Assembly: GCA_902706205.1 (NCBI GenBank)
Contig: CACSKA010000006.1
Coordinates: 310,001-374,000, forward strand
Source of the DNA: Chryseobacterium sp. 18061
GTDB lineage: Bacteria > Pseudomonadota > Gammaproteobacteria > Enterobacterales > Enterobacteriaceae
Reading direction: 5' to 3'
DNA: 64,000 bases
A model generated the notes under the pieces. The model worked only from the letters and a program-made list of their open reading frames with translations, did not search any database and was not told the DNA's origin. The translations under genes and the position numbers were made by a program. Positions 37,001 through 45,735 of this stretch are shown here, in pieces; position 1 is the first letter of the stretch; each line of letters begins with the position of its first letter.

Positions 37001-37780
37001 CGTCTGTGGCACGTTTGAGCCCCAGGCGATGATGTAGGACGAGTTATACCAGTCGGCAGATTCCGGCACGTCGGTTTGCTCGCCCCAGGTCATCGGCGAG
37101 GCGGGCGGCAAATCGCAATACCAGTCGTAAAAGCTGAGGCATGTTCCGCCAAGAAGCGACAGATATCGTGTGCCTGCGGCGTAAGAGACCATCGACATTG
37201 CCGGAATAGGTGAGAAGCCCGCCACGCGGTCCGGGCCGTAGTTTTTGATGGTCCAGACGTTGGCCGCCGCAATCAGCGTATTCAGTTCGTTCCAGTTGGA
37301 ACGCACAAAACCGCCGTGACCACGAGCCTGTTTGTACTTCAGGCATTTGGCCGGGTCCTGCATGATTGCATCCCAGGCATGAACCGGGTCAGGGTGTTGT
37401 TCCAGCGCCTCGCGCCACATGGAAACCAGGCTTTTGCGGATCAACGGATATTTCAGACGATTGGCACTGTAGAGATACCAGGAATAGCTGGCCCCGCGTG
37501 GACAACCGCGCGGCTCATGATTGGGTAAGTCGGGACGGGTACGCGGGTAGTCGGTTTGCTGGGTTTCCCAGGTCACCAGCCCGTTTTTAACGTAGATTTT
37601 CCAGCTACAGGAACCCGTACAGTTCACGCCATGGGTCGATCGCACTATTTTGTCGAACTGCCAGCGCTGGCGATAACTGTCTTCCCAGTCGCGGTTGGTG
37701 TTGTACACCTGACCGTGACCGTTCGCGAAAGTCTCTTCTTTTTGCTTAAAGTAGCGAAACCTGTCCAGTAGCTTACTCAT
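34040..37780 (-). CDS. narZ: Respiratory nitrate reductase 2 alpha subunit NarZ (molybdenum catalytic)
   Basis: This 1246-residue catalytic subunit reduces nitrate to nitrite at a molybdenum bis-MGD centre on the cytoplasmic side of the membrane. The N-terminal FS0 site is visible as HGVNCTGSCSW (His plus Cys ligands, about residues 50-60), followed by a twin-arginine-like DRFRYFKQKEETF remnant at the start as in NarG/NarZ. The Mo-proximal region is in YIIAWGSNVPQTRTPDAHF. Length equals K-12 NarZ (1246). In E. coli this isoenzyme is RpoS-dependent rather than FNR-induced. Confidence 0.97.
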   Translation of the reverse strand: MSKLLDRFRYFKQKEETFANGHGQVYNTNRDWEDSYRQRWQFDKIVRSTHGVNCTGSCSWKIYVKNGLVTWETQQTDYPRTRPDLPNHEPRGCPRGASYSWYLYSANRLKYPLIRKSLVSMWREALEQHPDPVHAWDAIMQDPAKCLKYKQARGHGGFVRSNWNELNTLIAAANVWTIKNYGPDRVAGFSPIPAMSMVSYAAGTRYLSLLGGTCLSFYDWYCDLPPASPMTWGEQTDVPESADWYNSSYIIAWGSNVPQTRTPDAHFFTEVRYKGTKTIAITPDFSEVAKLSDQWLAPKQGTDSALAMAMGHVMLREFHLDNPSDYFINYCRRYTDMPMLVQLDAREDGSYVPGRMLRASDLVNNLGESNNPQWKTVAFNTAGELVVPNGAIGFRWGEEGKWNLESIAAGAETELQLTLLGNHDRIAPVAFPYFGGNENPHFRSVKQDPILVRQLPVKQLTFADGGAGLVVSVYDLILANYGLDRGLDDPLSAKDYSEIKAYTPAWAEQITGVPQYHIAQIAREFADTAHKTHGRSMIILGAGVNHWYHMDMNYRGMINMLVFCGCVGQSGGGWAHYVGQEKLRPQTGWLPLAFALDWNRPPRQMNSTSYFYNHSSQWRYEKLTAKELLSPLADASQFTGHLIDFNVRAERMGWLPSAPQLNLNPLNIKEKADAAGMSPADYTAQALKSGDIRMACEQPDSGNNHPRNLFVWRSNLLGSSGKGHEYLLKYLLGTESGIQGDALGESDDVKPEEVEWQTAAIEGKLDLLVTLDFRMSSTCLFSDIVLPTATWYEKDDMNTSDMHPFIHPLSAAVDPAWEARSDWEIYKGIAKVFSQVCVGHLGTETDVVLQPLLHDSPAELSQPFDVADWRKGECEYVPGKTGPGIAVVERDYPATYERFTSLGPLLDKFGNGGKGISWNTDSEIEFLGKLNYVKADGPAKGRPRIETAIDASEVILALAPETNGQVAVKAWQALSKITGREHAHLALNKEDEKIRFRDIVAQPRKIISSPTWSGLESEHVSYNAGYTNVHELIPWRTLSGRQQLYQDHKWMRAFGESLVAYRPPIDTRSVSHMNAIPPNGFPEKALNFLTPHQKWGIHSTYSENLLMLTLSRGGPIVWLSETDAKELGIEDNDWIEAFNANGALTARAVVSQRIPPGMTMMYHAQERIMNIPGSEVTGRRGGIHNSVTRICPKPTHMIGGYAQLAWSFNYYGTVGSNRDEFIMIRKMKNINWLDDEGNDQVQEAKK

Positions 37781-37839
37781 GACATTTCTCCTGACGGGGG
37801 CAGGACTGCCCCGTGGTTAGGCAGCTCACATTGTTATGA

Positions 37840-39231
37840 TTATTTAGCGGATGGCTGGCGGCGACCGTAGACCAGCCACGTCACCACCACGCAAACGATG
37901 TAGAACACCAAAAAGATTTTCATCGCACCGACCGGAGAACCGGTCATGGCCAGCGACGTGCCGAAGGCTTTCGGAATGAAGAATCCACCGACAGCACCGA
38001 TGGCTGAGATAAAGCCCAACGCGGCAGCGGTATCGGTAACCGCTTCCTGCTGCGCCTGTTCATCACTGCCACCTTTGGCTTTGACGCGATCGATGGTTAT
38101 CTTGCGGAAAATCACCGCAATCATCTGGAAGGTTGAGCCACTACCGAGACCGGCGGTCAGGAACAGGCCCATGAAGACGAGGTAGAATGTGAGGAAGTTG
38201 CCCGGAGAGCCACTGCCTGGCAGGGTGAGAAAAATCAGGGCGCTGAAGATGGCCATGAAGATGAAGTTAATCAGCGTCACACGTACGCCACCGAGTTTGT
38301 CTGAAATCATGCCGCCGAATGAACGCGCAAGGGCGCCGAGGAACGGCCCGAAGAACGCCAGTTTGAGGATGTTCACATCGGGAAACTGCGTTTTCGCAAG
38401 CATAGCGAAACCGGCGGAAAAGCCGATGAATGAGCCGAACGTTGCCAGATACAGCAGGGCAAGGATCCAGGTGTGCATCCGGCCAAGCACCGGCAGCTGT
38501 TCGGCGATCGACGCTTTAGAACTGGCGATATCGTTCATTCCGAACCAGGCGGCGATGGTGGCAATCAGCAATAGCGGAGCCCAAATCCAGGCGGCGTTGG
38601 TCAACCACATCGTTGAACCGTCTTCTTGCGTTACGCCGTGCACGCCGAGGAAGGTGAAAATTGGCAGGAAAATAACCAGCGGCGCGGCGAGTTGCATTAC
38701 ACTGACGCCGAGATTTCCGAGCCCACCGTTAATGCCGAGCGCACTGCCTTGTCGGGCCTTTGGGAAGAAGAAACTGATATTTCCCATGCTCGAGGCGAAA
38801 TTCGCGCCAGCAAATCCACACAGCAAGGCAATAACAATAAATACCCAGTACGGAGTAGCGGAATTTTGAATAGCAATGCCGAGCCAGACGCAAGGAATAA
38901 TCAGAATAACGGTACTTAATACCGTCCAGTATCGGCCACCAAATATAGGCACCATAAAGGAGTAGGGCACACGTAATATTACCCCGGAAAGGGATGGCAG
39001 AGCGGTTAATAAGAATAATTGGTCGGTGGTAAAATTAAATCCGACTTTATTAAGATTGACGCTGACAGCGCTGAATAGCATCCATACGCAGAAGGCCAAT
39101 AGCAGACAGGCCACGGAAATCCAGAGGTTACGTCGGGCAATACTTTTGCCTTTATTTTCCCAAAACAACGGATTCTCAGGCTTCCAACTTTTTAAAAGGT
39201 AATGATTATTCTTCTCATCTTGTTGTGACAT
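37840..39231 (-). CDS. narU: Nitrate/nitrite transporter NarU
   Basis: This 463-residue major-facilitator protein of the nitrate-nitrite porter family has 12 predicted spans. Nitrate signatures are visible as GFAGANFASSMGNISFFFPKARQGSALGINGGLGNLGVS (about residues 140-178) and GLGSGSTFQMIAVIF (about 366-380). The N-terminal QDEKNNHYLLKSWKPENPLFWENKG matches the NarK/NarU type. It is the first gene of the operon, with a 59-base gap to narZ, as in K-12. Confidence 0.95.
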   Translation of the reverse strand: MSQQDEKNNHYLLKSWKPENPLFWENKGKSIARRNLWISVACLLLAFCVWMLFSAVSVNLNKVGFNFTTDQLFLLTALPSLSGVILRVPYSFMVPIFGGRYWTVLSTVILIIPCVWLGIAIQNSATPYWVFIVIALLCGFAGANFASSMGNISFFFPKARQGSALGINGGLGNLGVSVMQLAAPLVIFLPIFTFLGVHGVTQEDGSTMWLTNAAWIWAPLLLIATIAAWFGMNDIASSKASIAEQLPVLGRMHTWILALLYLATFGSFIGFSAGFAMLAKTQFPDVNILKLAFFGPFLGALARSFGGMISDKLGGVRVTLINFIFMAIFSALIFLTLPGSGSPGNFLTFYLVFMGLFLTAGLGSGSTFQMIAVIFRKITIDRVKAKGGSDEQAQQEAVTDTAAALGFISAIGAVGGFFIPKAFGTSLAMTGSPVGAMKIFLVFYIVCVVVTWLVYGRRQPSAK

Positions 39232-39412
39232 ATCGCCCTCGTCTGCACCAGTACGTTATGAAAAATAAGCAAAAAGAGACCGACGGAACGCAATGGTCCG
39301 CGAAAAGTAAGGAATTTTAGGGTTATGTGAAAGAAGGATAGATAAAAAAGCGCAACCCCGCGAATGGGCCGGTAATATAGCTGCGCTTAAGTGTTACTGA
39401 TTGTAAATAAAA

Positions 39413-39988
39413 CTAGACAAATTCGAGAGCAAAGGCGCGGTGCAAATGACGATTAAATGCGGCATCGTCGACTTCCGGCATTCCCAATACATATATGCCG
39501 TCCAGCCCGCAGACCAATGAAATTAAACGCCAGGCAATGTCTTTGGCGCTGTCGTGCAGGGTAAACTCACCGGCTTTTTCACCGGCTACGATCAGTCTGA
39601 CGGCTTCTTCGTGCCACATCGACATGGTCAGCAAATACGCCCCTTTGATTTCCGGGTCACTGTCGGCCAACAGCTGCGCCTGACGCCACAAGCGAATATA
39701 CGGCTCAAGTCGTCGATCTTCACTGCCGAGCAGCGCAAACAGACGCTCACGCCAACTGGCATTTTCCGCGACCAACGGGAGTTCCATCATTTCTCGGATC
39801 ACCCGGACAAAGGTCTGCGATTTCAGTTCGCCCGACGACGTAAAGTGATGGTGGACCTGGCCCGCGGCAATACCCGCGCGGCTGGCGATATTACGGACGG
39901 TCATGGCGGTGAAACCTTCTTCCAGCGCCACGCGAATAGCAGCCTGCATGATGGATTCCCGACGTTCTTCCCGATTCAGATAGCTCAT
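39413..39988 (-). CDS. smvR: TetR-family repressor of smvA (SmvR)
   Basis: This 191-residue TetR-type regulator has its helix-turn-helix at about residues 10-55 (IMQAAIRVALEEGFTAMTVRNIASRAGIAAGQVHHHF) and a helical ligand domain. It is divergent from smvA with two similar operator-like repeats between them. In Klebsiella and relatives SmvR represses smvA, and its loss raises tolerance to chlorhexidine and quaternary ammonium biocides. AGGGA precedes the start. Confidence 0.88.
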   Translation of the reverse strand: MSYLNREERRESIMQAAIRVALEEGFTAMTVRNIASRAGIAAGQVHHHFTSSGELKSQTFVRVIREMMELPLVAENASWRERLFALLGSEDRRLEPYIRLWRQAQLLADSDPEIKGAYLLTMSMWHEEAVRLIVAGEKAGEFTLHDSAKDIAWRLISLVCGLDGIYVLGMPEVDDAAFNRHLHRAFALEFV

Positions 39989-40028
39989 AGTTTCAGTCCC
40001 TGGCGGTAGTACAGTAATGATAACAAAA

Positions 40029-40084
40029 AGCTGGACAAGCGTTCAACTCTCAAGCAGGATCAAAAACTGGACGGGTGTCCAGTT
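40029..40084. promoter_or_regulatory. Two SmvR-type operators in the smvR-smvA intergenic region
   Basis: O1 (40029-40048) is AGCTGGACAAGCGTTCAACT and O2 (40065-40084) is AACTGGACGGGTGTCCAGTT. O2 is a perfect 7+7 inverted repeat with 4 bases between; O1 is an imperfect version. They are 36 bp apart centre to centre. Binding by SmvR is inferred. Confidence 0.65.
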
Positions 40085-40106
40085 TGTTTTTGAAGAGGGA
40101 AAGATC

Positions 40107-41597
40107 ATGTTTCGTCAATGGTTAACGTTGGTTGCTATCGTACTGGTTTATATCCCGGTAGCGATTGATGCCACGGTATTGCACGTCGCCGCGCCGACGC
40201 TGAGCGTGTCGCTCGGGGCCAGCGGTAACGAGCTGCTGTGGATCATTGATATCTACTCGCTGGTGATGGCGGGTATGGTTCTGCCGATGGGTGCGCTGGG
40301 CGACCGCATCGGCTTTAAACGTCTGCTGCTCATCGGTAGCGGCCTGTTTGGTCTGGCGTCGCTGTGTGCGGCGTTTGCGACCACCGCGGAGTGGCTGATT
40401 GCTGCGCGTGCGGTGCTGGCCATCGGCGCTGCGATGATCGTTCCGGCTACGCTCGCCGGGATCCGTAACACCTTCAGCGAAACCCGTCACCGTAATATGG
40501 CGCTGGGTATGTGGGCTGCGGTGGGATCGGGCGGTGCGGCATTTGGTCCGCTGATCGGCGGGATCGTGCTCGAGCACTTCTGGTGGGGCGCGGTGTTCCT
40601 GATCAACGTCCCGATCGTACTGTTTGTGATGGCGTTGAGCGCGCGCGTGGTTCCCCGTCAGGCCGGACGCCGCGAACAGCCGCTGAATTTCAGCCACGCG
40701 TTGATGCTGATCGTCGCTATCCTGTTGCTGGTGTGGAGCGCGAAAACGGCAATGAAAGGCGTGATGGCGCTGTGGGTTGTCGGCCTTGTACTGCTGTTTG
40801 GTGCAATGTTGCTCACCGCCTTCGTGCGTATTCAGCTGAATGCCCGCACACCAATGATTGATATGCGCCTGTTCACACACCGCATTATCCTCAGCGGCGT
40901 CATGATGGCGGTCACGGCGATGATCACGCTGGTGGGTTTCGAGTTGCTGATGGCGCAAGAACTGCAATTTGTACACGGAAAAACGCCGTTTGAAGCCGGA
41001 CTGTTTATGCTGCCGTTAATGTTGGCCAGCGGCTTTAGTGGCCCGATTGCCGGGGTTCTGGTTTCGCGTTTGGGGCTGCGTCAGGTGGCAACCGGCGGTA
41101 TGGCACTGAGCGCTATCAGCTTCCTTGGCTTGTCGATGACCGACTTCAGCACCCAGCAATGGCAGGCGTGGGGCCTTATGACGCTGTTAGGTTTTAGCGC
41201 CGCCAGCGCCTTATTGGCCTCAACGGCAGCGATTATGGCGGCAGCACCAAAGGAAAAAGCGGCCGCGGCCGGGGCTATCGAAACCATGGCTTACGAACTG
41301 GGTGCCGGTTTGGGAATTGCGTTGTTTGGCTTGATTCTGACCCGCAGCTATACATCGTCGATTGTTCTGCCGGAAGGGCTAAACAGCGATGCTGCCAGCC
41401 GGGCGGGTTCCTCTATCGGGGAGGCGATGCAGCTGGCTCAGACGCTGACGCCTGTGCTTGCAGATTCCGTTGCTAATGCAGCGAGAAGTGCCTTTATTAC
41501 CTCACATAGCGTGGCGTTGTTCAGTGCGGGTAGCATGATGCTGGTTCTGGCGGTCGGGATCTGGTTTGGCCTGGCGAAAACGCGCCAGGCCGCTTAA
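40107..41597 (+). CDS. smvA: SmvA, MFS multidrug/biocide efflux pump (DHA2)
   Basis: This 496-residue 14-span drug:proton antiporter has the conserved LPMGALGDRIGFKRLLLIG loop (about residues 57-75) and the DHA2 motif RAVLAIGAAMIVPATLAGIRNTF. Its relatives export methyl viologen and cationic biocides such as chlorhexidine. The start at 40107 (MFRQWL) follows AGAGGGAAAG; the longer frame crosses the operators and is unlikely. The stop is only one base from the yddG stop, and a hairpin overlaps it. Confidence 0.92.
   Translation: MFRQWLTLVAIVLVYIPVAIDATVLHVAAPTLSVSLGASGNELLWIIDIYSLVMAGMVLPMGALGDRIGFKRLLLIGSGLFGLASLCAAFATTAEWLIAARAVLAIGAAMIVPATLAGIRNTFSETRHRNMALGMWAAVGSGGAAFGPLIGGIVLEHFWWGAVFLINVPIVLFVMALSARVVPRQAGRREQPLNFSHALMLIVAILLLVWSAKTAMKGVMALWVVGLVLLFGAMLLTAFVRIQLNARTPMIDMRLFTHRIILSGVMMAVTAMITLVGFELLMAQELQFVHGKTPFEAGLFMLPLMLASGFSGPIAGVLVSRLGLRQVATGGMALSAISFLGLSMTDFSTQQWQAWGLMTLLGFSAASALLASTAAIMAAAPKEKAAAAGAIETMAYELGAGLGIALFGLILTRSYTSSIVLPEGLNSDAASRAGSSIGEAMQLAQTLTPVLADSVANAARSAFITSHSVALFSAGSMMLVLAVGIWFGLAKTRQAA
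41568..41591. terminator. Hairpin in the 3' end of smvA
   Basis: GGCCTGGCG / CGCCAGGCC is a 9-bp stem within the last codons of smvA, and the convergent yddG ends one base after smvA. It may slow colliding transcription, but no T-tract follows. Confidence 0.4.
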
Positions 41598-42476
41598 CTA
41601 GTTTCGCGTCGCGTACCAGCACAATAAGGAGCCAGCACACACCATGCAGGCTCCTTGCCAGAAGGCCCAAGAGAGCGGGGCGCTAAGCAACACCGACGCC
41701 AGCGCAGAAGAAAGCACTGGGGTAAAATAAGAGCCAACCGCTAACAGACTCACACTGCCATGCAGAATTCCGATATTCCACGCCGCATAGGCAAATCCTA
41801 ACGACAACGCGCAAAGAATAAGCTTAATCACTACCGGCCAGCTGAAAATCATCACCGGCTGAGGGCTGGAAAAATACTGAACCCACAGACTTAGCGCGGT
41901 GAGTAAAACAAAAAGCGTTATCCCATTTTTCCCTTTGGCGTATTTGGCGGTAACCGTGCAGTACGTCGCCCAGATAAATGCCCCACAAAATGCCAGGATA
42001 TAGCTGAGTGGACTGCTGGCGATATTGTGCTTTATTTCTGCCAGATTAAGACCGTTCTCACCGCCCAATACCCAACTGACGCCGAGCAGTGAAATCAGAA
42101 GCCCTGGAACCACCCACCATCGGGCTTTCTGTCCGTTGAATAAAATAGCAAACGCGATAGTCAGGCTTGGCCAGAGATAATTAACCATCCCGACTTCAAT
42201 CGCCTGCTGGCGCGTGGCGGCATAGCCAAGAGAGAGCGCGAGGCAGATTTCATAGGTGACAAACAGCACGCAGCCAGCCACCAGATAGCGAAAGGAAAAG
42301 GTTTTGAGTTGAGGAAAACCAACGGTAAGGAGTAACAGCACCCCGCTGCAGCTGTAAATCGCCGCCGCGCCACCGACCGGGCCTAAGCCTTCGCTGACGC
42401 CGCGAATCAGACCCACCATTGTGCTCCACAGCAGAATAGCCAACAGTCCGATGAGCGTGGCTTTTTGTTTTGTCAT
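41598..42476 (-). CDS. yddG: YddG, aromatic amino-acid exporter
   Basis: This 292-residue DMT-superfamily exporter with ten spans closely follows E. coli YddG (TKQKATLIGLLAILLWSTMVGLIRGVSEGLGPVGGAA at the start; YAATRQQAIEVGMVNYLWPSLTI; SYFTPVLSSALASVLLSAPL). It exports aromatic amino acids and relatives. The start at 42476 gives the K-12 N terminus, although its ribosome site is weak; starts up to 33 bases earlier exist. Confidence 0.94.
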   Translation of the reverse strand: MTKQKATLIGLLAILLWSTMVGLIRGVSEGLGPVGGAAAIYSCSGVLLLLTVGFPQLKTFSFRYLVAGCVLFVTYEICLALSLGYAATRQQAIEVGMVNYLWPSLTIAFAILFNGQKARWWVVPGLLISLLGVSWVLGGENGLNLAEIKHNIASSPLSYILAFCGAFIWATYCTVTAKYAKGKNGITLFVLLTALSLWVQYFSSPQPVMIFSWPVVIKLILCALSLGFAYAAWNIGILHGSVSLLAVGSYFTPVLSSALASVLLSAPLSWAFWQGACMVCAGSLLCWYATRN

Positions 42477-42535
42477 GAGCGTAATCTTGTTCATCCTGAA
42501 AACGAACAAGACTACGGTATTAAGGCCGTAAAAGG

Positions 42536-42562
42536 CAAAAAATCCGGCGCAAAGGCCGGATT
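42536..42562 (-). terminator. Terminator of the NDH-2-like gene
   Basis: On the minus strand AATCCGGC / GCCGGATT (8 bp, loop CTTTGC) is followed by a T-run. It lies 28 bases after the stop of the flavoprotein gene. Confidence 0.8.
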
Positions 42563-42589
42563 ACGGAATGACTTCAAGTCTCGGAGAAC

Positions 42590-43792
42590 CTACACGAATT
42601 TCGCCAGTGGGTCGCCGGCGGCAAAGGCCACGTCGCGATCGGCTTTTGGCGGATAGATAAGCTCGTTAGTAATGGCGATTTTCAGCTTTTTAGCGTCTTC
42701 GCGAACCATTTTCAGCTGCTGATCCCAGCCTTCGGTGTACACCGCGCCCCACGCGCCGAGATCAAGACAGGTCACATAATTCACCTGGCGATATGGCAAA
42801 CCTTCAACGCCGAGCAGGCTGGCTGCGGCGTTATGGCCGGCGAACTTACCAAGCTGAATGGCATGCTGACAGGTCATCAACGCGGTGTTGCCGATATCGT
42901 CTGATTTCGCATGAGCCATATCGCCGGTCGCGAAAATATTTCGATATGATGGGATTTGCAGTTCTTCGGTCACGACAAAACGGCCCAGCGCATCGCGGTC
43001 TGCGGTGAGGTTTTCGCCCAGGGAGCTGGCTTTCACACCGGCAGTCCAGACGACGGTTGCAGCGTCGATCCGGCTGCCATCTTGCAGAGTGACGCCGGTG
43101 GCATCGACCATTTCCACGGCCGCATTCAGATGCCACTCGATTCCCAGTTCGTCAGAGGCGTTTCGGATAACCTCACGTAGCGCTTCGCTCCAGCGGCCAC
43201 CAATCTCAGAGCCTCTTTCTACTACGACTACTCTTGTCCGTGTATTTTCACCGAACAGTACTTTCAAACGAGAAGGGAGTTCAGTTGCCAGCTCAATGCC
43301 GGTGAAACCGCCGCCGCAAACAACGACGGTGTTTCGGGCAGGGGTTTCCGGCTGGTTTGCCAGAGCGTACAGGTGATCTTCCAGGCGCTGAGCTGAATCC
43401 ATCTGATCGACATCGAAGCCATGCTCGGCGATGCCTTTGATACCGAAGTGGTGCAAGTGGCTTCCGCTGGCAATAACCAGGCGATCGTAGGAGATAAAGG
43501 TCGACTGCGACTCGGGGGTTTTGTACCAGACACTGTTCTCTGCGGCGTCGATTCGCTCGGCGTGACCCGCAATGAAACGGATATTCAGCTCAGTAAACAG
43601 CGGCTGCAAATCAGCGGTCAGCGTCGAAACATTGGCTTCGTAAAAACGCGGTCTGACGCGCAGTTCAGGTTGCGGTGCCAGCACGGCGATTTCCAAAGAA
43701 TCGTTGCCTTGCAGATACGCCAGACGTGCCGCACTGACTGCAGACCACATACCTGCAAAACCGCTACCGATGATAAGAATACGTTGTTTCAT
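42590..43792 (-). CDS. NAD(P)/FAD-dependent oxidoreductase, NDH-2-like
   Basis: This 400-residue two-dinucleotide-fold flavoprotein opens with a Rossmann FAD site (RILIIGSGFAGMWSAVSAARLA, residues 3-24) and has an NAD site VVVCGGGFTGIELATELPSRLK (about 156-177). The GDMAH motif (IFATGDMAHAKS) is typical of type-II NADH dehydrogenase-like enzymes. It could reduce quinones or act on electrophiles. A C-terminal membrane helix is not evident. It is divergent from an Rrf2 regulator with a 24-bp palindrome in between, so it is probably regulated by that protein. The start at 43792 follows AAGGAC. Confidence 0.85.
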   Translation of the reverse strand: MKQRILIIGSGFAGMWSAVSAARLAYLQGNDSLEIAVLAPQPELRVRPRFYEANVSTLTADLQPLFTELNIRFIAGHAERIDAAENSVWYKTPESQSTFISYDRLVIASGSHLHHFGIKGIAEHGFDVDQMDSAQRLEDHLYALANQPETPARNTVVVCGGGFTGIELATELPSRLKVLFGENTRTRVVVVERGSEIGGRWSEALREVIRNASDELGIEWHLNAAVEMVDATGVTLQDGSRIDAATVVWTAGVKASSLGENLTADRDALGRFVVTEELQIPSYRNIFATGDMAHAKSDDIGNTALMTCQHAIQLGKFAGHNAAASLLGVEGLPYRQVNYVTCLDLGAWGAVYTEGWDQQLKMVREDAKKLKIAITNELIYPPKADRDVAFAAGDPLAKFV

Positions 43793-43844
43793 GTTTTGTC
43801 CTTCTGCATTTTCAGGCCGCTCGGCCCCAATAACTGCCACTATA

Positions 43845-43868
43845 CTTGTCGGAGTTAACTCCGACAAG
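43845..43868. promoter_or_regulatory. 24-bp perfect palindrome, probable Rrf2-regulator operator
   Basis: The exact inverted repeat has half-site CTTGTCGGAGTT and lies 53 bases from the flavoprotein start and 57 bases from the Rrf2 start. Its symmetry and length fit binding by an Rrf2-family dimer controlling both divergent genes. Confidence 0.7.
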
Positions 43869-43924
43869 ATCTTTCTGAGTATCTGAGTTATCATCACCGT
43901 GAATAAACCGAAGAGGATCATAAA

Positions 43925-44434
43925 ATGGCGTTTTACAGTTCTGGCGTGGAGTACGGGATCCACAGCCTGATGAGCATGGTGGATGCGAATGGCGATGCGC
44001 GTGAAATGAGCGTGCGAGAGCTGGCCGAGCTGCAGAACGTGCCTTATGACTATCTGGCAAAAATATTTACCCGTCTTTCCCGCGCCGGGCTGGTGGTGAG
44101 CACAGAAGGTAAGGGCGGTGGGTTCCGTCTGGCGAGAGCCAGTGAGCTCATCAGCGTGCTGGATATCGTTCAGGCTATCGACGGTGACAAATCGATGTTC
44201 GAATGCCGGGAGATCCGCCAGCGTCTGGCCTTATTTGACGAAGCGCCGCCTTCATGGGTTTGCGATGGCCCATGCGGGGTGCGTACGGTGATGGACAGCG
44301 CTCAGCAGCGGATGGAAGAAGAACTTGCTCGCCATACCGTGCTCGACCTGGCCCGTAAAATGTTCCGTAAAGCGCCGGACACCTTCACCATTGAAGTCAA
44401 ACAGTGGATTAACGATCGTCGGAGTAAAGCCTGA
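43925..44434 (+). CDS. Rrf2-family transcriptional regulator
   Basis: This 169-residue Rrf2/IscR/NsrR-type regulator has an N-terminal winged helix (about residues 7-65; MSVRELAELQNVPYDYLAKIFTRLSRAGLV) and a wing with KGGGFRLAR. It has three Cys (FECREI, VCDGPCGV; about residues 97, 119 and 123). In relatives such residues hold an Fe-S cluster or sense thiol-reactive species. It is divergent from the NDH-2-like gene and presumably represses it until an electrophile or quinone appears (inference). Confidence 0.88.
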   Translation: MAFYSSGVEYGIHSLMSMVDANGDAREMSVRELAELQNVPYDYLAKIFTRLSRAGLVVSTEGKGGGFRLARASELISVLDIVQAIDGDKSMFECREIRQRLALFDEAPPSWVCDGPCGVRTVMDSAQQRMEEELARHTVLDLARKMFRKAPDTFTIEVKQWINDRRSKA

Positions 44435-44450
44435 GAAGACCGATCTCAAT

Positions 44451-44480
44451 AAAAACGGCGCCTTTTGGCGCCGTTTGTCG
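44451..44480. terminator. Bidirectional terminator between the Rrf2 gene and adhP
   Basis: AAACGGCGCC / GGCGCCGTTT is a perfect 10-bp stem with a TTTT loop and A/T flanks, ending 13 bases before the adhP stop codon. Confidence 0.8.
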
Positions 44481-44492
44481 TTTAAGGCCGGA

Positions 44493-45503
44493 TTAATGAC
44501 GCAGGTCGATAACCATACGACCGCGAATCTGCCCTTGTTCCATTTCTTTGAAAATGGCGTTGATGTCGCCAATTGGACGCATTGTCACTTTCGGTACCAC
44601 TTTGCCTTCGGCGGCAAACTGGAACGCTTCGATCAGGTCCTGGCGCGTGCCCACCAGCGAACCGACCACCTGAATACCGTCCAGTACCAGGCGCGGAATA
44701 TCAAGGCTCATGGATTCTGAGGGCAGGCCAACGGCAACCACACGACCACCGGCACGAACCGCATCGACCGCAGAATTGAACGCTGCTTTTGCAACGGCAG
44801 TGACGACCGCTGCGTGCGCGCCACCGGTTTTTTCCTGCACGATTTTCGCCGCGTCTTCACTGCGGGAGTTGATCACTAAATCAGCGCCCATTTCCTCCGC
44901 CAGTTTCAGCTGCGCGTCGTTGACGTCCAGGGCGATAACTTTGGCATTGAACACGTTTTTCGCGTACTGCAGCGCGAGGTTACCCAAACCGCCCAGACCG
45001 TAGATGGCAATCCACTGACCCGGTTTGATGCCGGACATTTTGACCGCTTTATAAGTGGTGACGCCCGCACAGGTGATGCTGCTGGCCGCTGCGGATTCCA
45101 GGCCGTCCGGCACTTTTACGGAGTAACCGGCGGTGACGATACACTCTTCGGCCATCCCGCCATCGACGCTGTAACCGGCATTTTTCACCGAGCGGCAGAG
45201 TGTTTCGTTGCCACTGTTACAGTATTCACAGTGGCCGCAGCCTTCGAAGAACCACGCCACGCTTGCGCGATCACCGGGTTTCAAGGAGGTGACGCCAGGA
45301 CCGACTTCTTTCACAACCCCAATGCCTTCGTGACCCAGAATGACGCCGGTTTTATCGCCGAAATCGCCATTTTTTACGTGGAGGTCGGTGTGGCAAACGC
45401 CGCAGCATTCCATCTTTAGCAGCGCTTCGCCATGCTTCAACGGACGAAGCGTTTTTTCAGTCACAATGACCTGATGGTCTTGAGTTACAACAGCAGCCTT
45501 CAT
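44493..45503 (-). CDS. adhP: Alcohol dehydrogenase AdhP (zinc, NAD-dependent)
   Basis: This 336-residue medium-chain alcohol dehydrogenase has the same length as E. coli AdhP, which oxidises ethanol and propanol and reduces aldehydes. Catalytic zinc ligands are Cys37 and His58/Glu59 ([14 protein letters not shown]). The structural zinc site is C89, C92, C95 and C103 ([17 protein letters not shown]). The nucleotide fold is [13 protein letters not shown]. The start follows an AAGGAGATATAC ribosome site. The AT-rich region upstream (45504-45699) holds its promoter but no clear operator. Confidence 0.96.
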   Translation of the reverse strand: MKAAVVTQDHQVIVTEKTLRPLKHGEALLKMECCGVCHTDLHVKNGDFGDKTGVILGHEGIGVVKEVGPGVTSLKPGDRASVAWFFEGCGHCEYCNSGNETLCRSVKNAGYSVDGGMAEECIVTAGYSVKVPDGLESAAASSITCAGVTTYKAVKMSGIKPGQWIAIYGLGGLGNLALQYAKNVFNAKVIALDVNDAQLKLAEEMGADLVINSRSEDAAKIVQEKTGGAHAAVVTAVAKAAFNSAVDAVRAGGRVVAVGLPSESMSLDIPRLVLDGIQVVGSLVGTRQDLIEAFQFAAEGKVVPKVTMRPIGDINAIFKEMEQGQIRGRMVIDLRH

Positions 45504-45699
45504 GTATATCTCCTTTTTGGATGAAAATCTGCAATGCAGGTACGGCGCCTGTGAAGCGCGTCGTTACTCCTTTAGAGTTAAAGTATTTCGCTGATTTAGC
45601 AAGCCCATCGCAACATAACGTAATAATTTTACGAAAATTAGTAGTATTTAAAATTACAAAAACGATAAGTTAAGTTTATAAATCTCTGTGTATTCAGAC

Positions 45700-45726
45700 A
45701 AAAAAACAGGCACCCGAAGGTGCCTG
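45700..45726 (-). terminator. Rho-independent terminator of the ABC-F gene
   Basis: On the minus strand CAGGCACC-TTCG-GGTGCCTG, with a stable UUCG tetraloop, is followed by TTTTTTT. It begins 10 bases after the stop codon. Confidence 0.92.
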
Positions 45727-45735
45727 AGAAGGGAA

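Noticed and set aside
40122..40976. 284-codon His/Gln/Arg-rich ORF opposite smvA
   Set aside because: The composition is the usual product of reading a transporter gene backwards.
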